NCBI GenBank assembly: GCA_014860005.1
Contig: JACZKP010000208.1
Coordinates: 1-38,984, forward strand
DNA: 38,984 nucleotides
Direction: 5' to 3'
Source of the DNA: Verrucomicrobiota bacterium
Lineage (GTDB): Bacteria > Verrucomicrobiota > Verrucomicrobiae > Limisphaerales > UBA11358
Shown: positions 16,603-23,714 of the stretch, in pieces
How the letters are laid out: each line of letters opens with the position of its first letter
How positions within the stretch are numbered: the stretch's first letter is position 1
Program-made: the position numbers and the translations under genes
The notes under the pieces: generated by a model
Database searches by the model: none
What the model was told of the DNA's origin: nothing
Seen by the model: the letters and a program-made list of their open reading frames with translations, nothing else

Positions 16603-19121
16603 TTCGCGTAGAGCAATGTTTGGAGTTCAGTCACAGCATTCCGCAATTGGTCGGTTCCTCCAAAAGCCTCTGCAATCTCCCGGACTGTGCCGTGTTGTGA
16701 TATTGGGGGCACTTTGAGAATGTCCGGTAGAGAAAACTGAATCTCCCCATCGGTCGCATACTTTTCGAGCAGTTCATTCAGAATCGTCCGGGCTTCCGGA
16801 GCGAAGTAGTCGAAGAAGGCGGCTTGCTGCTTCTTCATGCGGTCGGCGCGCTGGCGGCGGGTGAGCACGGGCGCGTTGTAGGCGAGATGGCACAGCAGGT
16901 CGAACGGGTCGGCGTCCGGTTGGCCGGCCTGAAGCGCGAGGGTTTGAAAATCAATCCCGCGCTCGTGAAGTTGCTCGATGATTTGCGCCCGCTGTTCCGC
17001 GTTGCTCCAGCGTGCCCGCAATTCAACCGTGCTCGGGCAGATGGAGCGCACCTTGTCGCCGGTGTAATCGGTCAGCTTGACCACGCGCAGTTGTTTGCCG
17101 TCTGCGTCCAGTTCGTAAACCAAGTCGGCGGCAATCTCCACCTGGCCGCCGTCGTAGTAGAATTTGCGGCGCTGGGAATTTCCGGAGTTCGACACCTCAC
17201 CCCCAGCCCTCTCCCCGGTCGAGGCGGAGAGGGAGTCGCCTAGAACACCTGCGGTGTCCTCCGGCTCTTCGGCGGTTGCAACCTCGGTGCGGATCATCCG
17301 CCCGTGTTCGTCAATTTCCTCCTGCGTGGCGAAGGCGGGGTCGCCGTCGAAGGCCGGGTCGGCGAAGTTGCGCGTGGCCGTGCCGGTGTAGTCGAGGATG
17401 TTGAACCAGAGCTTGCCGTAGTCGTCGCGCACGCGCGTGCCGCGCCCGATGATCTGCTTGAACTCGACCATCGAGTTGACGAGGCGCACGAGCACGACGT
17501 TGCGGCAGGTGGGCGCGTCGAGGCCGGTGGTGAGCAGTTGCGAGGTGGTGAGGATGACGGGCGTGCGCGTCTCCACATCTTGGAACCGCTGCATGTGGCC
17601 GCGCCCGATGTCGCCTTCATCGGCAGTGACGCGGCAGACGTAATCGGGGAAGCCGTGTGGCGCAGGCGTCCCGCCTGCGGGTTGACCGGTCGTCCCGACC
17701 GGTGTTCCTGGCGGCGGGACGCCGCCGGAACTCGCAGGCGGGACGCCCGCGCCACTACTGACAGGCGGAGACGCCTGCCCCACTAGGTGAGGATTCAGGT
17801 TGTTGAGCGCGGTGCGCATCTCGGACGCGTGTTCCTGATCCACGCAAAAGACGATGGTCTTGGCGAAGCGGTCGGTTTTCTTGAGGAAGTCGGTGAGATG
17901 CTTCGCGATGGTTTCCGTGCGTTTGAGCAACGCAACTTTTCGCTCGAAATCCACCGTGCCGTACACTTCGTCGGGGATGCGACGGCCATAGCGGTCGAGG
18001 TCTTCCTGGTTCGGTCGCCAGCCGGCGGCGTCCCACTGCGTGACGATGCGGTGAACGCGATAGGGCGCGAGGAATCCGTCGTCAATGCCCTCGCGCAGAC
18101 TGTAGGTGTAAATCGGATTGCCGAAGTACAGGTAGGTGTCTTTGTTATCCTGACGTAACGGCGTCGCCGTCATGCCGAGCTGGTACGCGGGCGCAAAGTA
18201 TTCAAGGATTTCGCGCCAATTGGATTCCTCCCTCGCGCTGCCGCGATGGCACTCGTCCACAATGATCAGGTCGAAGAAGTCGGGGGCAAATTCCTTGTAG
18301 AGACCAGGCCGGCGCTCATCTTTAGCGATGGATTGATACGTTGCGAAATAAAGTTCGCGACTGTGAGTGACTTTTCCGCCCTCGATTTTCCAGCGTGCAT
18401 CACCGAACGCGGAGAAGGTTTTATCCTTGGGATCGTCCACCAGGAAGTTGCGGTCGGCGAGATAGAGAATGCGCGGCTTGCGGGTTGGATCGCCCTTTGC
18501 GTTCCACTTCGACGACCAGAGCTTCCAGCAGATTTGAAACGCTACGACCGTCTTGCCCGTGCCGGTGGCCATCGTGAGCAGGACGCGCTTCCGGCCCTGT
18601 CCTATGGCCTGCACCGCGCGGTCAATCGCGATGCGTTGATAATAGCGCGGCTCTTTGCCCGTAGTAAGATTGGCCGGCGTGAGCAGCCGTTGCGCGGCGG
18701 AATCATCGGTCAGCTTTTCGGCAGCACGAAGTCGCGCCCAGAGTTCGGCGGGCGTGGGGAACTGCTGAATCTTGCGCTCCAGGCCGGTGATGTAATCGAA
18801 CTCAATGATCTCAATGCCGTTGGTGGCATACGCGAATTTGAGCTTCAGGATTTCCGCGTAGTCCTTGGACTGTTGCATTCCCGTTGCGGCCGGCTCGTCT
18901 TCTGACTTTGCCTCGACGACGGCAATCGGGAAATCGCGGGTGTAGCGGAGAAGGTAATCGGCGCGCTTGGCCTTGCGGCGCGTGGCGCGGCTCCCGTGGA
19001 CGACAATACGCCCGTCGGTGAAGGTGCGCTGTTCGGCGATGGAGTGCGGGTCGTTCTCCCAACCCGCGGCTTGGAGCTTGGGAGTGATCAGCGTGCGACA
19101 AGTATCCGCCTCGGTGCCCAT
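16599..19121 (-). CDS. hsdR: Type I restriction enzyme HsdR (EcoEI-like), DNA-translocating endonuclease subunit
   Basis: This 840-residue subunit cuts unmodified DNA after ATP-driven translocation. The N-terminal nuclease shows D55 (RADYLLRY), E70-A-K72 (VVEAKSEDE) and the QQSKDYAE motif. The SF2 motor has MATGTGKT (184-191), DECH (289-292), GMTATPLRQD, then TGLDAPTCRNVVL and QIIGRGTR. The C-terminal EcoEI-type domain ends LQTLLYAK. I chose the ATG at 19121 (MGTEADTCRTLI); an earlier ATG at 19202 lies in a TTTCCACC tandem repeat and would add 27 non-conserved residues. Two palindromic repeats are carried in frame: a Pro/Gly-rich loop (about residues 455-500) and DSLSASTGERAGGE (about 630-645). 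The last 190 or so bases have lower G+C than the rest (52% in two sampled 60-base lines against 68% just upstream), suggesting a recombination joint near 16790. Confidence 0.93.
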   Translation of the reverse strand: MGTEADTCRTLITPKLQAAGWENDPHSIAEQRTFTDGRIVVHGSRATRRKAKRADYLLRYTRDFPIAVVEAKSEDEPAATGMQQSKDYAEILKLKFAYATNGIEIIEFDYITGLERKIQQFPTPAELWARLRAAEKLTDDSAAQRLLTPANLTTGKEPRYYQRIAIDRAVQAIGQGRKRVLLTMATGTGKTVVAFQICWKLWSSKWNAKGDPTRKPRILYLADRNFLVDDPKDKTFSAFGDARWKIEGGKVTHSRELYFATYQSIAKDERRPGLYKEFAPDFFDLIIVDECHRGSAREESNWREILEYFAPAYQLGMTATPLRQDNKDTYLYFGNPIYTYSLREGIDDGFLAPYRVHRIVTQWDAAGWRPNQEDLDRYGRRIPDEVYGTVDFERKVALLKRTETIAKHLTDFLKKTDRFAKTIVFCVDQEHASEMRTALNNLNPHLVGQASPPVSSGAGVPPASSGGVPPPGTPVGTTGQPAGGTPAPHGFPDYVCRVTADEGDIGRGHMQRFQDVETRTPVILTTSQLLTTGLDAPTCRNVVLVRLVNSMVEFKQIIGRGTRVRDDYGKLWFNILDYTGTATRNFADPAFDGDPAFATQEEIDEHGRMIRTEVATAEEPEDTAGVLGDSLSASTGERAGGEVSNSGNSQRRKFYYDGGQVEIAADLVYELDADGKQLRVVKLTDYTGDKVRSICPSTVELRARWSNAEQRAQIIEQLHERGIDFQTLALQAGQPDADPFDLLCHLAYNAPVLTRRQRADRMKKQQAAFFDYFAPEARTILNELLEKYATDGEIQFSLPDILKVPPISQHGTVREIAEAFGGTDQLRNAVTELQTLLYAK
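17190..17234. repeat. 45-base palindromic repeat in frame in hsdR (copy 2)
   Basis: This is an inverted near-identical copy of 10935-10978, with the same core CCCTCTCCCCGGTCGAGGC. In hsdR it is read as DSLSASTGERAGGE, so opposite orientations give different open peptides in the two genes. Confidence 0.85.
17656..17785. repeat. Composite TCC/GGA hairpin repeat in frame in hsdR
   Basis: Five hairpins in a row: GCAGGCG-TCC-CGCCTGC (17662-17678), ACCGGTCG-TCC-CGACCGGT (17685-17703), GGCGGCG-GGA-CGCCGCC (17710-17726), GCAGGCG-GGA-CGCCCGC (17734-17750, one mismatch) and CAGGCG-GAGA-CGCCTG (17762-17777). The outer ends are inverted repeats of each other. The design matches 2078-2205, with TCC loops first and GGA loops last. 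It encodes a Pro/Gly/Ser-rich loop between the helicase lobes of HsdR without breaking the frame. Confidence 0.85.
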
Positions 19122-19811
19122 GCAGTGGCCGCATCGTAGGAAACTTGGTGTCCTAGGCAAGCTCCTTTCGCCCCGCGTCTTTCCACCTTTCCACCTTTCC
19201 ACCTAATCCGTTTCTGTCATCAGTGACCAATCGAAAATCCTCAATCACCCAAAAGGGGGTGTGAGACAAAATTCTTCCTTCACGCTGCCAGCGGCAGGGT
19301 GTCGGTGCGAGCGGCGTGTTGGTTGAGTCTGTATTTCCAGAAGTCCTCCAGGCTTCGGCTGCTATGAAGGCAGCGCTCCGTTTCAGTTGCTCATTGGTCT
19401 CCCGGGCGAAGTTTCCCGCCGGAGCCAAATCTTTTGAAACAAATCACCGGGCTGCCGGGTATTGCCTTCGACGATATGAAAGCAATTTACTTTACGACCA
19501 AACCGAACCCGGCGTTCAAGGTGACTCAGCCCTTGCCGCTGTTGCCCAGCGATTTCAAGGGTGGCCGGGGGCGCGCCGCCAGGCCCGCTGGTGAGTCCAT
19601 TACAGCCTTCGCCGCGATGCCTTTGGCCGCCGCGAAGAGCGTTGTCGGGGCGATTTGTCCCAAGTCCGACCTGGGCGCGGAGATGACCCGGTTGGTTGCC
19701 TGAAAGGCACGCCATGGATTTTGCCACACTTTATCCAGCAGGTTATGCAACAGCTTTGCATCTCAACCGCCTTCAGCCTTAAGCTGACCTCCGGGCGATG
19801 CTCGCCGGCCA
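19122..19811. other. Divergent intergenic region upstream of hsdR and the sigma factor gene
   Basis: This 690-base stretch should contain the leftward promoter of the defence operon and the rightward promoter of the sigma-factor operon. Neither can be located with confidence. The frame 19153-19428 on the minus strand and the overlapping frames on the plus strand show no recognisable domain. The region may hold degraded sequence from an older gene. Confidence 0.5.
19180..19203. repeat. Three tandem copies of TTTCCACC
   Basis: Three exact 8-base units in a row lie about 60 bases upstream of the chosen hsdR start. They could be a slippage-prone tract or protein-binding sites near the operon promoter. 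Confidence 0.75.
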
Positions 19812-20357
19812 ATGACCGAAGCGCAACAGTTCGAGGCGTTCCTGCACAATTACCAGAACATGGTTTTTAGCACTGCCATGCGCCTGCTCGCCAACCAGTC
19901 CGAAGCTGAGGATGTCACCCAGGAGGTTTTCCTGCGCGCCTATGAACGCTTCGACACGCTGCGCGAAAGCCCGACGGTCGGCGGCTGGCTCAAGACGGTG
20001 GCCACGAACCTGAGCCTGAATCATCTCTCCCGCTATCGGGCACGGTGGAGTTTTTTCTCGGAACTGGGACGCAGTTCGGATGAAGCGGACGAGCCGATGG
20101 TGGATTTTCCCGCGCCCGAAGACACCCACGAAATTCTGGCCGCCGCGGATCGCCGTGAAATCGTTGACCGCGCCCTGCAAAGCCTGCCGCCCGCGCAACG
20201 CGTGCCGCTGGTCCTGTATCATCTCAAAGGGCTGCAATACGACGAGATTGCCGAAAAGCTCGGCGTGTCGCTCGGCAAAGTGAAGACTGATATTTTCCGT
20301 GGACGCGAGGCCTTGCGCCAGAAACTGCAACTCAAGCTGGAGGCGGAAGCGCTTTAG
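19812..20357 (+). CDS. ECF-type RNA polymerase sigma factor
   Basis: This 181-residue protein has sigma region 2 (about 10-78, with EDVTQEVFLRAYERF and GGWLKTVATNLSLNHLSR) and region 4 (about 117-172, with LPPAQRVPLVLYHLKGLQYD and an HTH AEKLGVSLGKVKTDIFRGRE). Regions 1 and 3 are absent, as in extracytoplasmic-function sigma factors. The following gene starts 13 bases after the stop codon and encodes a short membrane protein, the usual place for an anti-sigma factor. The third gene is an envelope protein, so the operon probably answers an envelope signal. The target promoters are unknown. Confidence 0.92.
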   Translation: MTEAQQFEAFLHNYQNMVFSTAMRLLANQSEAEDVTQEVFLRAYERFDTLRESPTVGGWLKTVATNLSLNHLSRYRARWSFFSELGRSSDEADEPMVDFPAPEDTHEILAAADRREIVDRALQSLPPAQRVPLVLYHLKGLQYDEIAEKLGVSLGKVKTDIFRGREALRQKLQLKLEAEAL

Positions 20358-20370
20358 GGGACAGTAACAC

Positions 20371-20835
20371 ATGAATTTCGATTACGAGAAACGACTGGCG
20401 GCGAGCGTGCAACGTGAGTTGAACACGCTGGCTGAACTTTCGGCGCCCAGGGAAATGGCGGCGCGGGTCATGGGGATCATTCAGCAACGCGCCGCCGCGC
20501 CCTGGTACCGGCGGGCGTGGCAGACCTGGCCGCGGCCGCAACGGGTCGTGGCGCTGGCCGTTATGCTCACGCTCTTCGCGGGTCTGTGTGTGGGAAGCTG
20601 GCAGTTTGGCCAAAGCGACCTCCTGGCGGACACGCTCGGTTCAATCGGCGAACGGCTGAGTATGGTGAATGTGTTGTGGGGCGCGATGAATGCGCTGGGC
20701 AATGCCATCACGCTGGCAATCCAGAGCATCCATCCGCTGGTGATAATTGGTGGTGCGGTGGTAATGCTGGCTTGTTACGCCGCGTGCATGGGATTGGGAA
20801 CGGTCTGTGTGCGGCTCGCGTGGGCGCGCCGTTAA
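20371..20835 (+). CDS. Small two-span membrane protein, possible anti-sigma factor
   Basis: This 154-residue protein has a soluble N-terminus of about 57 residues, a first membrane span (VVALAVMLTLFAGLCVGSW, about 59-77) and a second near the C-terminus (LVIIGGAVVMLACYAACMGL, about 122-141). It has no zinc-binding anti-sigma HxxxCxxC motif. The anti-sigma role is inferred only from its position between an ECF sigma gene and an envelope protein gene, and from the cytoplasmic-tail-plus-membrane layout. The protein family is not recognised. Confidence 0.75.
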   Translation: MNFDYEKRLAASVQRELNTLAELSAPREMAARVMGIIQQRAAAPWYRRAWQTWPRPQRVVALAVMLTLFAGLCVGSWQFGQSDLLADTLGSIGERLSMVNVLWGAMNALGNAITLAIQSIHPLVIIGGAVVMLACYAACMGLGTVCVRLAWARR

Positions 20836-20847
20836 ACAAGGAGAATC

Positions 20848-22548
20848 ATGAAAACAAATAAGAAACAAATTTGGGGTGGGTGCGGGACGATAATACTCTG
20901 CGCGCTGCTGTTCTCGGGATGGGTGATTAACGGAGTCGCGCAGGATGCGGAGCCGGAGACGAACCAGCAGGCAGATACCAATGCGCCGGTGGCTGCACCG
21001 ACGACCGAGGAAACGCAACAATCCAGCATTGATCAGACCCGGGTGCGCCATGGTTATCGCGACTCATCCGGCCAGGAAATCGTGGTGTTTGGTCAGAGCG
21101 CGGAACTGGCGGAGGGGGAATCCATCCGGGACATGGTGGCGATCTTTGGTTCGGCCACGGTGCGGGGTAACGTGCGCGATCAGGTGGTGGCCATTTTTGG
21201 CAATATCCTCATTGAAGGGGAAGCGCGCGACGCGGTGGCGGTGTTCGGCAACATCAAGCTGGGGCCCAATGCCGTGGTTTCCGGCGACGCGGTCACCGTT
21301 TTTGGCAATGTGGCGATGGGACCGAGTGCCAAGATCAAGGGCGACGTGGTGGCGGTGGGAGGTGCCGTGGATCGGGCGGAAGGCTCCACGATTGGAGGAC
21401 AGATCATGAGTTTTCCGGGCTTCGGTTGGGTGGGGGATTGGGTCGAGCATTGCCTGCTTAAACTGCGCCCGCTGGCGCCGCGCATCGGCTGGTTGTGGGT
21501 TTTGCCGGGCGCGTTTTTCCTCCTGTATCTGCTGGTGGCGCTGGCGCTGCCACGACCGGTGAACGCTTGCCTGGAAGAGATCACGCGCCGCCCGGCGACG
21601 ACGCTGATGATTGGACTGCTCACGAAAATCCTTTTGCCATTCGTGATATTCATTCTGCTGGCCACGGGTATCGGAGTGTTCGTTGTTCCCTTCCTGCTGG
21701 CGGCACTGTTCTTTGCGGCCATCCTCGGCAAGGTGGCTTTGCTGCAATATGTCGGACGGCAACTGGGACGACAATTTGGCGGCGGAGCACTCGAGACACC
21801 GCTGCTGGCATTTGTCGTAGGCTGGGTCCTCATCACGTTGCTGTATTTCGTGCCAGTCCTAGGTCTGGTGGTGTTTGGCGTAACGGGCATCTGGGCGTTG
21901 GGCGCGGCCGTCATGGCCATGTTCGGTGGCACCCGACGCGAAATACCGCCCCGTACTGCGCCTGATCTGGCACCGACCGGTACTGGACAGACTCCGCCTC
22001 CAGTGGAAACCGGGGTTGCCGCTTTCGCCGTGGGCACACCCTCAAACACCACTGCCGAGCCGGGTGCAACTCCCGTCAGCGGTAGTGCTGAAACGGAAAC
22101 ACCTCCGCCGCCACCGGCGCCAATGCCGGTGGCGCAATCGGCACCCGCCAACAATCCCGAAGCGCTGACCAATCCGCGCGCCAATTTTTGGGAGCGCATG
22201 GGCGCGGCGTTTCTGGATGTGATTCTCGTCGCGATTTTGAGTTCGGTGGTCGGCGGGGCGCCGCTGGGCTTTCTCGTAGCACTGGCTTACTTCGCGGGCA
22301 TGTGGGCCTGGAAAGGCACGACCGTCGGCGGCATTGTGCTGAATCTCAAAGTCGTCCGGCTCGACAATCAGCCCGTCACGTTCCCGGTGGCGCTGGTGCG
22401 TGGTCTGGCGGCGGCGTTCTCGGTGGTGGTGCTGTTCCTCGGTTTCCTGTGGATGATCTGGGATCGCGACAAGCAAACGTGGCACGACAAGATCGCCGGG
22501 ACGGTTGTGATTCGATTGCCGCGCGGCACGCCGCTGGTGTGTTTCTGA
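20848..22548 (+). CDS. Bactofilin-like repeat and RDD-domain membrane protein
   Basis: This 566-residue protein has an N-terminal signal sequence (GTIILCALLFSGWVINGVAQ). Residues about 78-187 hold five or six units of about 18 residues with VFGN, IFGN or VVAVGG cores, the pattern of bactofilin or polymer-forming beta-helices. Several membrane spans follow (about 213-235, 252-295, 318-358). A Pro/Ala/Thr-rich linker (about 365-435) leads to an RDD domain (about 443-560) with the FWERMGAAFLDVILVAIL start and the DKQTWHDKIAGTVVI end. RDD domains are small membrane modules, some involved in ion transport. The gene starts 12 bases after the preceding stop codon, with AAGGAG before the ATG, and is the last gene of the sigma-factor operon. 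Joining both domains suggests a sensor or scaffold in the envelope. Confidence 0.85.
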   Translation: MKTNKKQIWGGCGTIILCALLFSGWVINGVAQDAEPETNQQADTNAPVAAPTTEETQQSSIDQTRVRHGYRDSSGQEIVVFGQSAELAEGESIRDMVAIFGSATVRGNVRDQVVAIFGNILIEGEARDAVAVFGNIKLGPNAVVSGDAVTVFGNVAMGPSAKIKGDVVAVGGAVDRAEGSTIGGQIMSFPGFGWVGDWVEHCLLKLRPLAPRIGWLWVLPGAFFLLYLLVALALPRPVNACLEEITRRPATTLMIGLLTKILLPFVIFILLATGIGVFVVPFLLAALFFAAILGKVALLQYVGRQLGRQFGGGALETPLLAFVVGWVLITLLYFVPVLGLVVFGVTGIWALGAAVMAMFGGTRREIPPRTAPDLAPTGTGQTPPPVETGVAAFAVGTPSNTTAEPGATPVSGSAETETPPPPPAPMPVAQSAPANNPEALTNPRANFWERMGAAFLDVILVAILSSVVGGAPLGFLVALAYFAGMWAWKGTTVGGIVLNLKVVRLDNQPVTFPVALVRGLAAAFSVVVLFLGFLWMIWDRDKQTWHDKIAGTVVIRLPRGTPLVCF

Positions 22549-22577
22549 GGTTGAGGAACGGCAGTGTAGGGGAGGAC

Positions 22578-22614
22578 GACGCCCCATCGCCAGGAGATTG
22601 GTGATGCGGGCGTC
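22578..22614. terminator. Stem-loop between convergent genes, possible bidirectional terminator
   Basis: The arms GACGCCC and GGGCGTC extend inward to CATCGCC/GGTGATG with an eight-base loop. It sits between the convergent RDD-protein and Clp N-domain genes. There is no T-tract, so termination is only inferred from position. Confidence 0.4.
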
Positions 22615-22663
22615 GCTGCTTGTAGCAGGGCTGGATAGGACGGGTCGCCTGCGCGATCTGTTC

Positions 22664-23536
22664 CTACTTCAGAGTTCCGGGTTGAATGGTTTCGACATTC
22701 GGCGTGACGCCGGGTTCGCAGAATTTGACGACCGAATACTTGGCGACGAAAACCGGGGGGCCATCGGCTTGTTCAAGTTCGATGAAATAAACCATCCGGT
22801 CGCGGTCCTCGCGAAAAAGTCTTCGCACCCCTTTGAACAGGACATTGCGGTACACGACGAGGTCCTGATTTCGCTCGGAGCAATACACATCGTACCGCTT
22901 GCTCGTATCAATGGTGTCCCGTGTCTCTGCTGGCACTGCGACTTTGTCCTGCGTTTCAAGATTGGCAGGCGGGGCAGTGGCGCCTGCGGTATGCATCGTT
23001 TCCGATTCCGCGTTCTGCGCATCAAAGTTGGGATCGAGTTCTTTGAGAATTTCCTGCCGCGTCGCCTCAATGCTCACGTCGAGGTTTGTCAACACCCGGG
23101 CGGCGACACCGCCGCCCTCGCGCAGAAGGCCAAGCAGGATATGCTCAGTCCCGACATAGGTGTGGTTCAGCGCCTTGGATTCCTTCGCCGCCAGCGCCAA
23201 CACTTTCTTGACGCGGGGCGTGTAGGGAATGTTCCCGATCACTTCTTGATCCGGCCCGGTGCCGACTTGTTTCTCGACTTCGCGCCGCACGGTTTCGAGA
23301 TCAAGGCCCAGTTTGCCCAGGACATTCACAGCCGTGCCTTGCCCGAGCGCGATCAAGCCCAGCAGCAGGTGTTCGGTGCCGACGAAGTTGTGATGGAAGC
23401 GAACCACTTCTTTGCGCGCGAGTGCCAGCACCTGTAGGGCGCGCGGAGTAAAATCGTTGAGGGATTCATTCATAAACGAGGTTGGGTCTTGTGTTGATTC
23501 CGTCAATGCCCTTCGGACTCGCTCGAACCAGTTCAT
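22664..23536 (-). CDS. Stand-alone Clp N-domain protein
   Basis: This protein of about 290 residues carries two Clp N repeats (FTPRALQVLALARKE...GTEHLLLGLI, then YTPRVKKVLALAAKE...GTEHILLGLL). These are the substrate- and adaptor-binding repeats of ClpC/ClpA. No AAA+ ATPase module follows. Instead there is a linker and an unrecognised C-terminal domain of about 75 residues (KRYDVYCSERNQDLVVYRN to VVKFCEPGV). It could therefore act as an adaptor or competitor for a full ClpC. The start is uncertain: ATG at 23536 (MNWFERVRRALTE) or at 23473 (MNESLNDFTPRAL), which lies just before the conserved domain. Neither has a clear ribosome-binding site. It is divergent from lepA. Confidence 0.88.
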   Translation of the reverse strand: MNWFERVRRALTESTQDPTSFMNESLNDFTPRALQVLALARKEVVRFHHNFVGTEHLLLGLIALGQGTAVNVLGKLGLDLETVRREVEKQVGTGPDQEVIGNIPYTPRVKKVLALAAKESKALNHTYVGTEHILLGLLREGGGVAARVLTNLDVSIEATRQEILKELDPNFDAQNAESETMHTAGATAPPANLETQDKVAVPAETRDTIDTSKRYDVYCSERNQDLVVYRNVLFKGVRRLFREDRDRMVYFIELEQADGPPVFVAKYSVVKFCEPGVTPNVETIQPGTLK

Positions 23537-23714
23537 GGCAATAATCAGTCGCCGGTAGAATATGACATCCCCGAGCCGGATGGCCAACTGTGTTTCCGCC
23601 CCATTTTCCTTTCCTTTCGACGCTTGGCGCTTATCCTGCCGCGCTCGGGTTGGGATTTCAGATTGAGATCAGGATTTAGAGTAACACAAAGACAAAGGCA
23701 TAAGAGACGCACGG

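Noticed and set aside
19153..19428. A 91-codon minus frame upstream of hsdR
   Set aside because: It crosses the TTTCCACC tandem repeat, lacks domain features and overlaps the region where the operon promoter is expected.
22578..22614. Firm call of a bidirectional terminator
   Set aside because: The stem is good but neither side has a T-tract, so it is kept only as a low-confidence feature.
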